The notes below the pieces were generated by a model. The model did no database searches. It was given only the letters and a program-made list of their open reading frames with translations, and was not told the origin of the DNA. DNA of 64,000 nt from Paenalicyclobacillus macrosporangiidus. Lineage in GTDB: Bacteria; Bacillota; Bacilli; Alicyclobacillales; Alicyclobacillaceae. The stretch covers positions 1 to 64,000 of the forward strand of contig NZ_FPBV01000016.1 in assembly GCF_900116805.1 (NCBI RefSeq), in the 5' to 3' direction. This document shows positions 36,526-45,059 of this stretch, one piece after another. Each line of letters begins with the position of its first letter. Positions within the stretch are counted from its first letter, which is position 1. The position numbers were made by a program, and so were the translations under genes.

Positions 36526-37701
36526 GTGCACACCATCGACGTTTCATCGGCCGTCTCCGCCATCGCGGAGCAGTTGGTAGCATGGCGGCGGCATCTGCAT
36601 GAAAACCCCGAGCTCTCGTTCCAGGAGGTGGAGACCTCCCGGTTTGTGCATGATCAACTGGCTGCCATGGGATACACCGAGATTGAGCGACCGACCCCGA
36701 CCAGCGTCGTGGCCCGGCTGCGCGGCGCGAAGCCGGGCAAGACCCTCGCCATTCGCGCCGACATGGACGCGCTGCCGATTGAGGAGGAGAACACCTTCCC
36801 GTACCGGTCCAAGCGCCCGGGTGTGATGCACGCCTGTGGCCATGACGGCCACACCGCGATGCTACTCGGGACCGCGAAGATCCTGATGGAGCACCGCGAC
36901 GCTCTGCAGGGGGAGGTTCGCTTCCTCTTCCAGCATGCGGAGGAGCAGTTCCCGGGCGGGGCTCAGGAGATGGTCAAGGCGGGCGTGTTGGACGGGGTCG
37001 ATCTCGTCATCGGCACCCACCTGGCGGCCCAGTTCCCGACCGGCAAGATCGGGGTGCGCGCGGGGGCCGTGACGGCGGCGCCCGACGTGTTCCGCATCCG
37101 CGTGCGCGGCCGCGGCGGCCACGGCGCGATGCCGCACGAGACGGTCGATCCGATTGTCATCGGCGCGCAGATTGTCAACACGTTTCAACACATCGTCAGC
37201 CGTTTCACGGATCCGCTCGACAAGCTGGTGGTCAGCGTCTGCGAATTCCACGCGGGCACCGCCGACAGCATCATCCCCGACATGGCCGAATTGGTCGGCA
37301 CCGTGCGCTCGCTCAACCCGGCGCTGCGCGATGAGGTCCCGGCGCAGATGCGCCGCCTGCTCGACGGTCTCGAGGTGATGTACGGGGCGAAAATCGAGTT
37401 CGAATACGAGCGAGGCTACGCTTCCGTCGTTAACGACGCGGAACTCACCGCCCGTATGCGCGCCATCGCGGAGCAGGTGGTGGGGGCGGACAACGTGATC
37501 GACATGGATCCCCTGATGGTCGGCGAGGACTTTTCCGCCTTCGCCGAACGGGTGCCGGGCTGCTACTTCTACACAGGCAGCGCCAACCCGGCGCTCGCGT
37601 CGGACTTTCCGCATCATCACCCGCGCTTCACCATCGACGAGGCGGCGCTGCAAAACGGGGTGGCGATGTTCGTGACCGCGGCGTTGGCGTTTCTCGGCTG
37701 A
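36526..37701 (+). CDS. M20 family amidohydrolase (hippurate hydrolase-like)
   Basis: Protein of 391 aa of the M20D amidohydrolase group. Metal-binding elements are visible: MHACGHDGHTAML, FLFQHAEEQFPGGAQEM, GTHLAAQFPTGKIGVRAG and a terminal HHHPRFTIDE. The dimerisation lid has GRGGHGAMPHETVDPI. Such enzymes release acyl groups from N-acyl amino acids or indole-acetyl/hippuryl amides. GTG 36526 has GAGGAGG at 7 bases; GTG 36520 is too near to it. Confidence 0.93.
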   Translation: MHTIDVSSAVSAIAEQLVAWRRHLHENPELSFQEVETSRFVHDQLAAMGYTEIERPTPTSVVARLRGAKPGKTLAIRADMDALPIEEENTFPYRSKRPGVMHACGHDGHTAMLLGTAKILMEHRDALQGEVRFLFQHAEEQFPGGAQEMVKAGVLDGVDLVIGTHLAAQFPTGKIGVRAGAVTAAPDVFRIRVRGRGGHGAMPHETVDPIVIGAQIVNTFQHIVSRFTDPLDKLVVSVCEFHAGTADSIIPDMAELVGTVRSLNPALRDEVPAQMRRLLDGLEVMYGAKIEFEYERGYASVVNDAELTARMRAIAEQVVGADNVIDMDPLMVGEDFSAFAERVPGCYFYTGSANPALASDFPHHHPRFTIDEAALQNGVAMFVTAALAFLG

Positions 37702-37768
37702 GGTGAAAAACGCCATCGAGAGGGAACCGGGCGCCGGAACGTGCGTGGAGGTCGGGTTTCCCGCCGGC

Positions 37769-39079
37769 TCACTGGCGGTTCGCGCGCAGGTGCCCGGGGA
37801 GTCCGCTGCGCAGCCATCCCAGGGCCCACGCCAGCCCGCAGCCAGCCAGCAGGGCGAAAGACGGCATCAGGGGGTAGCGGAACCGGTCCCACGCGGGAAA
37901 GGCGATGAAGACGAGCGAGTTGTACACCACGTAGGTGAACGGCAACAGGAGGGTCCGCCAACCGGTGAAACGGACCCGGATTAAGCCCATCACGCCCAAG
38001 GCGCACAACGCCATGAAGATCCAGTACCCTGCGTTGCAGATGAGGTTCCAGGCCCACACCACGCCTCCGTCGTGGGACACCATGTGAAAGGTGTACCAGA
38101 CCGCGTTGACGTCGTCCTTGTACAAATCGGTGATCTTGATGAGTCCGTGGTAGAGCCAGATGACCGGATGGGCGGTGATGTATTGCAGGGCCGCCTGTTT
38201 GCCGATCTCATCTTGCAGGACTTCGTCGCCGTGGGCGGCCAATAACGGGTTTTCCCAGAAATTCCAGCTCCAGTAGTAGCCGCCGTCAATGTGTGTGCCC
38301 TGCCACAGGTTGACGCCGCCGTTGGTCGATATCAGGATGAAATGGCCCATCTTCAGGGCGTTTCGCACCGTCACCGGCAAGATGGCCACGCCCATGGCCG
38401 CGGCGGTGGCCAGCACGCGCCACCCCGCCGTCCGCCACGAACGGCGGCGGATCCATCGCTCGTACACGAAGAGCGCGGCAGGGAACAGAACCGGAATCGG
38501 CCGGACGATGCAACTGAGTCCAAGCGCGGCCCCGGCGGCGAACACCCAGCCCGCAGCCTGGCGCCCGGAGGCCCGGTCGCTTCGCAGGTACAACGACAGC
38601 CAGAGCATCAGGAGCACGGTGAACAGCTCCTCCGAGCCCAACACCGCGTTCCACAGGATGTGGCTCGGCAGCAGCGTGTACAGCAACGCGGCGGTGGCCG
38701 CGATGCGCTGCGACGAAAACACCTGCAGGGCGACGAGGTATACCAGGACGACAATCACGATGCTCAGGACCGCGTTCGTCACCAACCCCGCCGTGATGTG
38801 GGGCCCGGTCAGGCGCAGGATCAGAGACAAAAACAGCGGCCAGCCGATGGGCCAGTAGGCCGTGAAATGCCCGTTCCACACGTAACCCTTGCCCTCGGCC
38901 AGTTCGGCCGCTCGCGTGAAATACCAGTCGAAGTCGCCGTACTGTGGCGGATGCATGTACAACAGCCACACGGTCCGCACCATGATGTTCAAGGCAACCA
39001 GTCCGCCGAGGACACGCCAATGGACTCGCCCTTCCGGGGGGGTTCCCCGGAGGAGCGCATCGGGCCCAACCATGGCCAT
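37769..39079 (-). CDS. Polytopic GT39/PMT-like glycosyltransferase
   Basis: Protein of 436 aa with about 10-11 predicted spans. The first extracytoplasmic loop contains GDFDWYFTRAAELAEGKGY and ends HFTAYWPIGWPLF, matching the Asp-containing loop of the ArnT/PMT/GT39 superfamily of polyprenyl-phosphate-sugar-dependent transferases. ATG 39079 is chosen (AAAGGAGCGGATG upstream). It lies 37 bp downstream of the GT2-GtrA gene, which would make the polyprenyl-phosphate sugar and flip it; together with ManC they suggest mannosyl or related transfer to envelope targets. Target unknown. Confidence 0.82.
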   Translation of the reverse strand: MAMVGPDALLRGTPPEGRVHWRVLGGLVALNIMVRTVWLLYMHPPQYGDFDWYFTRAAELAEGKGYVWNGHFTAYWPIGWPLFLSLILRLTGPHITAGLVTNAVLSIVIVVLVYLVALQVFSSQRIAATAALLYTLLPSHILWNAVLGSEELFTVLLMLWLSLYLRSDRASGRQAAGWVFAAGAALGLSCIVRPIPVLFPAALFVYERWIRRRSWRTAGWRVLATAAAMGVAILPVTVRNALKMGHFILISTNGGVNLWQGTHIDGGYYWSWNFWENPLLAAHGDEVLQDEIGKQAALQYITAHPVIWLYHGLIKITDLYKDDVNAVWYTFHMVSHDGGVVWAWNLICNAGYWIFMALCALGVMGLIRVRFTGWRTLLLPFTYVVYNSLVFIAFPAWDRFRYPLMPSFALLAGCGLAWALGWLRSGLPGHLRANRQ

Positions 39080-39116
39080 GGATTCATCCGCTCCTTCTTT
39101 CCAGGGGATCCCCTGG

Positions 39117-40247
39117 TCACTCGTGGGTGATGCGCACCCGTTGGCGGCGCAATTGCCGCCCCTCTTCATCATGGGGTGTCCACGTCCAGCGGTTGTTGGC
39201 TGTGAACGTCCAACCGGTCGCCACCACGATGCCGGTCCACTGTCCGATGAGCGGTGGCCAGTGCAGCCAGAGGAACAACTGCACGAAGAGCGCGGTCACG
39301 GCGATCCCGCTGGCGGACACCAAGGCGAACAACGGCGCCTGCAGCGCCCGCCGCCACCGCACCGGGTGGGCATGGGCACGCCAGGTGACGCGATCATTCC
39401 ACAAAAAGTTGTGCGCCATCGCCACCAGCGACGCGATGACGGAGGAGAGGGTCGCATGCAGATGCAAGCCGTACAGGAGGAGGCTCATGACCGCGGTGTT
39501 GACGACGACCCCGAGCGAACCGACCATGCAGTACACGTAGAAACGCCGGTCCTCCGGGCTGCTCCAGACCAGGCGGGCGACGTGGCGAAGATAATTCCAC
39601 TGTTCCGCCAGGCTCATCTTCGATTCGCCCGCTTCGCGCGCCACAAACGCGTACGGGATCTCGTGCACCGTCTCGTAGCGGCCCTTGACCAGGACTTCCA
39701 TCAGGATTTTCCATCCGATGGGATCGAGTTCGACCCCGTCGATGACGTCCCGGCGCAGGCCGAAGTAACCCCCCGTGCAGTCCGAGATCCCGCGCAGGCG
39801 GCGCACCGCCAGGCGGCCGATGGTGCGGGCGGTCCAGGACACCCACTTGCGGAATACATTCAGTCCCCCGTCGGAACCGCCCGGGACGAAACGGCTTGGG
39901 ATGACGATGTCAATGCCTTCGTTCAACCGGGAGAGGATGGTGGGCAACAGCTCCGGCGGATGTTGGAGGTCTGCGTCCATGACGACGATGTACCGGCCGC
40001 GGCTACGGCGAAAGCCCTCCACGACGGCGGTCGCCAGACCGCGGCCCCCCTCCCGGTGCACATAATGCACGCGGGGATCCGACTGCGCCAGCTCGGCCAA
40101 CACCTGCGGGGTGTCGTCCCGGCTGTCGTCGATGAACCAAATTTCATAGGGCTCGTCCACGCCCTCCAGGGCCTTGTGGATTCGCCGCGTGATGGTGCGT
40201 ACGTTCTCCCGCTCGTTGAACGTCGGGATGACGATGCTCAGGTGCAT
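39117..40247 (-). CDS. GT2-GtrA fusion (polyprenyl-phosphate mannosyltransferase-like with flippase domain)
   Basis: Protein of 376 aa. Residues about 1-230 are a GT2 (DPM1-like) transferase: LSIVIPTFNERENV, WFIDDSRDDTPQVLAE and VMDADLQHPPELLP, which supply the nucleotide- and metal-binding Asp residues. Residues about 240-365 are a four-span GtrA domain (VYCMVGSLGVVVNTAVMSLLL and TANNRWTWT). Such fusions make a polyprenyl-phosphate hexose and may move it across the membrane. It reads divergently from manC, which makes GDP-mannose, and is followed by the GT39-like gene that could use the product. Confidence 0.88.
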   Translation of the reverse strand: MHLSIVIPTFNERENVRTITRRIHKALEGVDEPYEIWFIDDSRDDTPQVLAELAQSDPRVHYVHREGGRGLATAVVEGFRRSRGRYIVVMDADLQHPPELLPTILSRLNEGIDIVIPSRFVPGGSDGGLNVFRKWVSWTARTIGRLAVRRLRGISDCTGGYFGLRRDVIDGVELDPIGWKILMEVLVKGRYETVHEIPYAFVAREAGESKMSLAEQWNYLRHVARLVWSSPEDRRFYVYCMVGSLGVVVNTAVMSLLLYGLHLHATLSSVIASLVAMAHNFLWNDRVTWRAHAHPVRWRRALQAPLFALVSASGIAVTALFVQLFLWLHWPPLIGQWTGIVVATGWTFTANNRWTWTPHDEEGRQLRRQRVRITHE

Positions 40248-40274
40248 GGCAAAAGTGCCTCATTTCCACCGTTG

Positions 40275-40285
40275 TATGGTAAGAT
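40275..40285 (+). promoter_or_regulatory. Candidate extended -10 promoter of manC
   Basis: TATGGTAAGAT, an extended -10 element (TATG-G-TAAGAT), is identical over 11 bases to the one upstream of galU at 47617. It lies 75 bases before the manC start; no -35 box at the right distance. Confidence 0.45.
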
Positions 40286-40359
40286 CACGGAGATCGCGTC
40301 TATTATACCACCGGCGCAAGCACGGAACGGCCGGGTTTGACGGGAAGGAGGATGGCTGC

Positions 40360-41745
40360 ATGAAACTCGTGCTGTTGTCGGGTGGATCGGGGAAGCGGTT
40401 GTGGCCGCTGTCGAACGAGAGTCGGTCCAAGCAGTTCCTCAAGGTCCTGACCGGTTCGGACGGACGGGTGGTGTCGATGCTGCAGCGCATGTGGGACCAA
40501 TTGGACCGCGCCGGCCTGCAACAGGACGCTTACGTGTGTGCATCGAAGGCCCAGTGGGAGATCATCTCCGCCCAGATTGGGGATGTCCCGTTCATCGAGG
40601 AGCCGGCCCGGCGGGACACGTTTCCGGCCATCGCCCTTGCCTGCACCTACCTGCGGGACCAGGCGGGGTGCACCCGGGACGAGGTGATCGTCGTGATGCC
40701 TGTCGATCATTTCGTGGACGACGCCTACTTCCAAGCCATTCGCCGGCTTCCCGGGGCACTGGTCGAATCGGGCGCCGACCTGGCTTTGCTCGGCGTCGCG
40801 CCGACGGAGCCGACCAGCAAATTCGGCTATATCCGCGTTCGCCCGGGAGGAGACGGACGCGATTGGCGTTGGGTGGACGCTTTTGAGGAAAAGCCCGAAA
40901 CCGCCAGGGCGGAGGTCTTGATCCGGGACGGTGCGCTGTGGAACTGCGGCGTGTTCTGCTTTCGGCTGGGTTACATGCTGGACCTCTTGGCGGGCCTCGG
41001 CGCGCCGGAAGGGTTTGAGGCGATGCGGGAGTTCTTTCACAGCCTGCCGAAGCGTAGTTTTGACTACGAGGTGGTCGAAAAGGCCGCGTCGGTCGTCGTG
41101 TGCCGTTACGACGGCACGTGGAAAGACCTCGGCACCTGGAACGCCCTGTCGTCGGAGATGGAGCAATCTTTTGCGGGCATCGGGCAGGCGGTGGCATGCG
41201 AGAACACCCATGTGGTCAACGAGCTGGGGATTCCATTGGTCGCGATGGGGCTACGCGATGCGGTGGTGGTCGCGGCCCCGGATGGCATCCTCGTCGCCGA
41301 CAAAGCGATGTCGGCGGGCCTCAAGGATGTCGTCGGCGCCTACGACGGCCGTCCGATGTACGAGGAGCGCCGGTGGGGCACGCTGCGGGTCCTCGATGTG
41401 CAAAAGTTGCCGGACGGTACGGAGATGGTCGTCCGGTCGGTCGAGATCTGGCCCGGGCACAACATCAGCTACCAGAAGCACCTCAAGCGCAGCGAGGTGT
41501 GGACCATCACGGACGGAGAGGGCGAGGTGGCGCTGGACGACCGCATCCTGCCGGTGGGGCCGGGGGACGTGGTCCGCGTCTACGCCGAGCAGTGGCACGC
41601 CATCCGTGCCCGTACGCGTCTGCAGCTCATCGAGGTGCAGCGCGGTTCGGAGCTGGTAGAGGAAGACATCGTCCGCCGCTATCTGACGTGGGAGGAAATC
41701 CGGCGGCACTGCGGCGCGGGGGTACGCCGCGACCATTCGGGCTGA
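40360..41745 (+). CDS. manC: Mannose-1-phosphate guanylyltransferase / mannose-6-phosphate isomerase
   Basis: Protein of 461 aa, bifunctional ManC type. The N-terminal nucleotidyltransferase starts KLVLLSGGSGKRLWPLSNES with the downstream Lys in SKQFLKVL, and has FGYIRV and FEEKPE. The C-terminal cupin isomerase domain has WPGHNISYQKHLKRSEVW and EQWHAI with metal-binding His. It makes GDP-mannose for surface glycans. GGAAGGAGG precedes ATG 40360. It is divergent from the GT2-GtrA gene. Confidence 0.94.
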   Translation: MKLVLLSGGSGKRLWPLSNESRSKQFLKVLTGSDGRVVSMLQRMWDQLDRAGLQQDAYVCASKAQWEIISAQIGDVPFIEEPARRDTFPAIALACTYLRDQAGCTRDEVIVVMPVDHFVDDAYFQAIRRLPGALVESGADLALLGVAPTEPTSKFGYIRVRPGGDGRDWRWVDAFEEKPETARAEVLIRDGALWNCGVFCFRLGYMLDLLAGLGAPEGFEAMREFFHSLPKRSFDYEVVEKAASVVVCRYDGTWKDLGTWNALSSEMEQSFAGIGQAVACENTHVVNELGIPLVAMGLRDAVVVAAPDGILVADKAMSAGLKDVVGAYDGRPMYEERRWGTLRVLDVQKLPDGTEMVVRSVEIWPGHNISYQKHLKRSEVWTITDGEGEVALDDRILPVGPGDVVRVYAEQWHAIRARTRLQLIEVQRGSELVEEDIVRRYLTWEEIRRHCGAGVRRDHSG

Positions 41746-42090
41746 AGGTGTGGCGCGCCGGGCCGCGAAAAGTGCGGTATCTTCGGCGCGGGGCCGGCCC
41801 GTACGTACTTCGGCCAGACCTTCTTGGCCGATGGCCGATAATCGAACTGCCACATGGGCAAAATTTTTATCGAATCTTGGCGTGAGCGAGCAGGAAAATA
41901 CAAAATATCGCAGAATATAGGACTTCGAAAGTCCGTGTGCCCAGCCGGCGTCTGGTCTTGGGCGGCACAGCTTTCACATGGTTCCCATCGCTTCCGGCAA
42001 TCACCGGCCGGCGGGCATGGTTGTGCCCAGGACCCGGGGGCCGCGGGGTGATGAAGATAACCTTTTGAGCAGGAAGAAGGGGGCGCAGAG
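41746..42090. other. Intergenic region with small hairpin, no gene seen
   Basis: About 345 bases. A perfect 7-bp hairpin TCGGCCA/TGGCCGA at 41810-41831 may end the manC transcript, but lacks a T-run. The middle is AT-richer (around 41860-41930). The right half forms several GC hairpins but does not match any riboswitch consensus I know. Confidence 0.5.
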
Positions 42091-43818
42091 ATGAAGAAGT
42101 TGACGAAAGCCGGCATGGCCACCATGGCCTTGGCTGCGTCGCTGACCATGTTGGTCGCGGGCTGCGGCGGCGGCACGACCTCGAACACCGCCGGCAACGG
42201 GACAGGCAACGAGACGGGAGCAGCCAGCGGCGCGCAGGACGGCGGCAGCATCGTCATCGGCCAGGCGACCAAGTACGACACGACGTTCATTCCGCACATC
42301 CCGAGCGATCTGTACACGAACAACATCGTCGGTTTTGCGTTCGATCCGCTGATGACCATCGACAACAACCTGAACTTCGTGCCCGACCTGATGAAATCGT
42401 ACTCCTGGTCGGACGACAAGAAGACCCTCACGGTCAACCTCGATCCGAATGCCAACTGGACCGACGGCAAGCCGGTGACCTCGGACGACGTGCTGTTCAC
42501 CATGAATGTGCTCGCGTCCAAGGAGTACAACACCACGCTGCAGGGCTCCTACGGGTACCTGGTCTCCCTGGTCGTCGGTTATGACGACATCCTGAACGGC
42601 AAGAAGAAGTCGTTTGACGAGACGGGCGGCTTCCAGAAGGTCGACGACAAGACGTTCAAGATCACTTTCAAGCAGGTGGACGCGGCCGTGCTGTGGTCCG
42701 ACATCGCGGTGCTGCAGCCGATGCCGAAGCACGCGCTGGAGAATGTGCCGCTCAAGGACTTCATCACATCGGAATTTGACAAGATGCCGACCGTCACCGA
42801 CGGCCCGTACAAATTCGTCAAGGTCAACGGCCAGGATTCGGTCGAGATGACCCGCAACGACAACTACTTCCGCGGGAAGCCGCACATTCAGAACATCACC
42901 TTCAAGACGGTCAGCGCCGACGTGTTGCCGGGACTGCTCGCCAACGGGAGCGTCAACCTGGTGTTGCAGTCCGCGCTCAAGCCGACGGACGTCGACAAGC
43001 TGAAGCAGATTCAGACCGTGAAGGTTCTGCCGATGCCGTCGTTGAGCTACCAGTACCTCGGCCTGAAACTGTATCACAAAGAATTCAACCAGGACTTCCG
43101 CCAGGCCCTGATGTACGGCATCAACCGCCAGGCGATTGTGGACGGTCTGCTGAAGGGCTACGGCAAAGTGCTGAACACGCCGGTTCCGGATGTCAGCTGG
43201 GCGGCGGCGACCCCGGCGGACGGCCTGAACGAATACAAGTATGACCCGGACAAGGCGAACGAACTGCTCGACAAGGCCGGATGGAAGATCGGACCGAACG
43301 GCTGGCGCATCGACCCGGTGACGGGCAAGGACTCCATCCCGCTCGACTATCCGCTGGGCAACACGGTGCGCATGGCCTCCGCGACGGCCATCCAGCAGGA
43401 CTTGGCCAAGGTGCATCTCAAGATCGAGCTGCATCAGCCGCAGGACTTCGACGCGCTGGCGAAGAAGGTCCAGACGGACGACAAGAACCTGTACATGTGG
43501 CTCATGGGCTGGAGCCTGTCGGTGGACCCGGATCCGCGGGGCATGTACGATTCGAAGGCGGCGTACAACTATCCGCGCTTCAACGATCCGAAGAACGACG
43601 AGCTCATCAACGCCACCGCGAGCGAGGCGGCGTTCGACAAGAACGCGCGCAAGCAGGCGTTCGTGCAGTGGGAAGTGTACTACAACCAGCAGGTGCCGTA
43701 CATCTTCCTGTATCAGCCCGACGATATCTATGCGTACACCACGAACTTGCAGATTCCGAGCAACGATTGGACGGCGACCGGCCCTGTGAATCCGCACGAG
43801 TGGTGGGTGAAGCAATAA
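42091..43818 (+). CDS. Oligopeptide-type ABC transporter substrate-binding lipoprotein
   Basis: Protein of 575 aa of the SBP_bac_5 (OppA/DppA/AppA) family. The lipoprotein signal ends LVAGCGGG (Cys about 25), followed by a Gly/Asn/Thr linker. Core motifs: NFVPDLMKSYSWSDDKKTLTVNL, WTDGKPVTSDDVLFTM and VTDGPYKFVKVNGQDSVEMTRNDNYF. It should bind peptides or other small molecules outside the membrane. No permease or ATPase gene is nearby, so it is an orphan that either uses a transporter elsewhere or acts as a sensor. The diguanylate cyclase gene follows 123 bp later. Confidence 0.92.
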   Translation: MKKLTKAGMATMALAASLTMLVAGCGGGTTSNTAGNGTGNETGAASGAQDGGSIVIGQATKYDTTFIPHIPSDLYTNNIVGFAFDPLMTIDNNLNFVPDLMKSYSWSDDKKTLTVNLDPNANWTDGKPVTSDDVLFTMNVLASKEYNTTLQGSYGYLVSLVVGYDDILNGKKKSFDETGGFQKVDDKTFKITFKQVDAAVLWSDIAVLQPMPKHALENVPLKDFITSEFDKMPTVTDGPYKFVKVNGQDSVEMTRNDNYFRGKPHIQNITFKTVSADVLPGLLANGSVNLVLQSALKPTDVDKLKQIQTVKVLPMPSLSYQYLGLKLYHKEFNQDFRQALMYGINRQAIVDGLLKGYGKVLNTPVPDVSWAAATPADGLNEYKYDPDKANELLDKAGWKIGPNGWRIDPVTGKDSIPLDYPLGNTVRMASATAIQQDLAKVHLKIELHQPQDFDALAKKVQTDDKNLYMWLMGWSLSVDPDPRGMYDSKAAYNYPRFNDPKNDELINATASEAAFDKNARKQAFVQWEVYYNQQVPYIFLYQPDDIYAYTTNLQIPSNDWTATGPVNPHEWWVKQ

Positions 43819-43941
43819 CCTTCGCTTCGGCGGCCGGGTGGGAGGTGGGACTCCTGTACAGGGAGCCCGCCTCCCGTTTGTTTGCGCTCGCGTCGTGTCG
43901 TCGAGGGTCAAGCCGGCAGGTGGTGGTGTGTTCTGAGCTGG

Positions 43942-44916
43942 ATGAAGCAGCAGAAGGTGATGTTGGCCGCGGCCGCCGTGTCTGCGGGAGGCGTGGTGTT
44001 GTTGCTGCGGGCGGGCAACTGGCCGCTCGCCGCTTTGGTGTTCTGCAGCGTCGTGCTGACGCTCGCCACGGTCTACCTCCGTCCCCGGCCATTGTGGCGG
44101 TTCTATCTCATCATGATCCTCAACACCGCAGCTACGATGGCCATGTTTCCCGCCGCACCGCACCGGGTCCTGGAGACCACGCTGTACGCACTCATCATCT
44201 CAAGTTGCATCTCCATGCGGGCGGACCCGCGTCTTGGCATGGCGTTTTTCGGTGTGCAACTGACGGTGGCACTGGCGCTGTTGTCCAGACATTCCAACGA
44301 ATTCGATCCCGTTCGTATCCTGACGCTCCTCGGCGGCTGCGTGATCCTGTGCCTCCAAATCTACGAGGTTGCGTCCAAATTCTACGAGTACCGCCAGCTT
44401 TCCATCTACGACGAGTTGACCCGTTTGCACAATGTCCGGTACTTTCGGTACAAACTGAATGAACTTTTGAAGGACCCGCGCGTGTCCAGTGTCACACTGA
44501 TCATTCTGGATTTGGATCGTTTCAAGGAAGTCAACGACACTCTCGGTCACCGTGCGGGCGATGAGGTTCTGCGCAAGGCCGCCCGATGCATTCAAGATGT
44601 GGCGGACCCATGGGTGGTCAGCCGGTACGGCGGCGAGGAGTTCATAATTGTGCAACCGAATCTGGCTCTGAAGGACGCGGTCACGCTCGCAGAGCGAATC
44701 CGCATCGGGTTGGAACAGACCCGCCTGTGTGAACTGCCCGTCACGGTGTCCTGCGGGATCGCCCGAATGGAGAAGCCGAAGTTGCAACCGGAGGCCTTGT
44801 TTGACGCCGCGGACCGTGCGTTGTACGAGGCCAAGGGCGTTCGGAACTGCGTGCGCGTCCATGCCGTGGGCCCGGCTTCGGGAGAGGTGGCAGCGGCCAG
44901 CGGAGGGCTGGAATGA
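43942..44916 (+). CDS. Membrane-bound diguanylate cyclase (GGDEF)
   Basis: Protein of about 324 aa. Residues 1-150 contain around six membrane spans without a known sensor domain. The C-terminal GGDEF domain has the metal/substrate motif LDLDRFKEVNDTLGHRAGDEVL and the active-site loop RYGGEEF (GGEEF at 230-234), so it should make cyclic di-GMP. The inhibitory RXXD site is not present at the usual position. The start is uncertain: ATG 43942 has only a weak ribosome binding site, and an in-frame GTG slightly upstream is possible. Confidence 0.88.
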   Translation: MKQQKVMLAAAAVSAGGVVLLLRAGNWPLAALVFCSVVLTLATVYLRPRPLWRFYLIMILNTAATMAMFPAAPHRVLETTLYALIISSCISMRADPRLGMAFFGVQLTVALALLSRHSNEFDPVRILTLLGGCVILCLQIYEVASKFYEYRQLSIYDELTRLHNVRYFRYKLNELLKDPRVSSVTLIILDLDRFKEVNDTLGHRAGDEVLRKAARCIQDVADPWVVSRYGGEEFIIVQPNLALKDAVTLAERIRIGLEQTRLCELPVTVSCGIARMEKPKLQPEALFDAADRALYEAKGVRNCVRVHAVGPASGEVAAASGGLE

Positions 44917-45059
44917 GCCCGGATGGCGGGGATCCGCATTGGCACCGGGCCAACGCGTGAGACCGGCGCGTCTGGCCTGCGCGGAGCGGGGACTTGCAAA
45001 TCATGGACAGGTGTGCAGATGCACCGATCTCCACGAACCTGACTGAGCTCAAGGCTGAG

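Noticed and set aside
41746-42090. Possible cyclic-di-GMP riboswitch before the binding-protein gene (a GGDEF gene is nearby)
   Set aside because: The characteristic conserved segments of c-di-GMP-I and -II aptamers are not present; only generic GC hairpins were seen.
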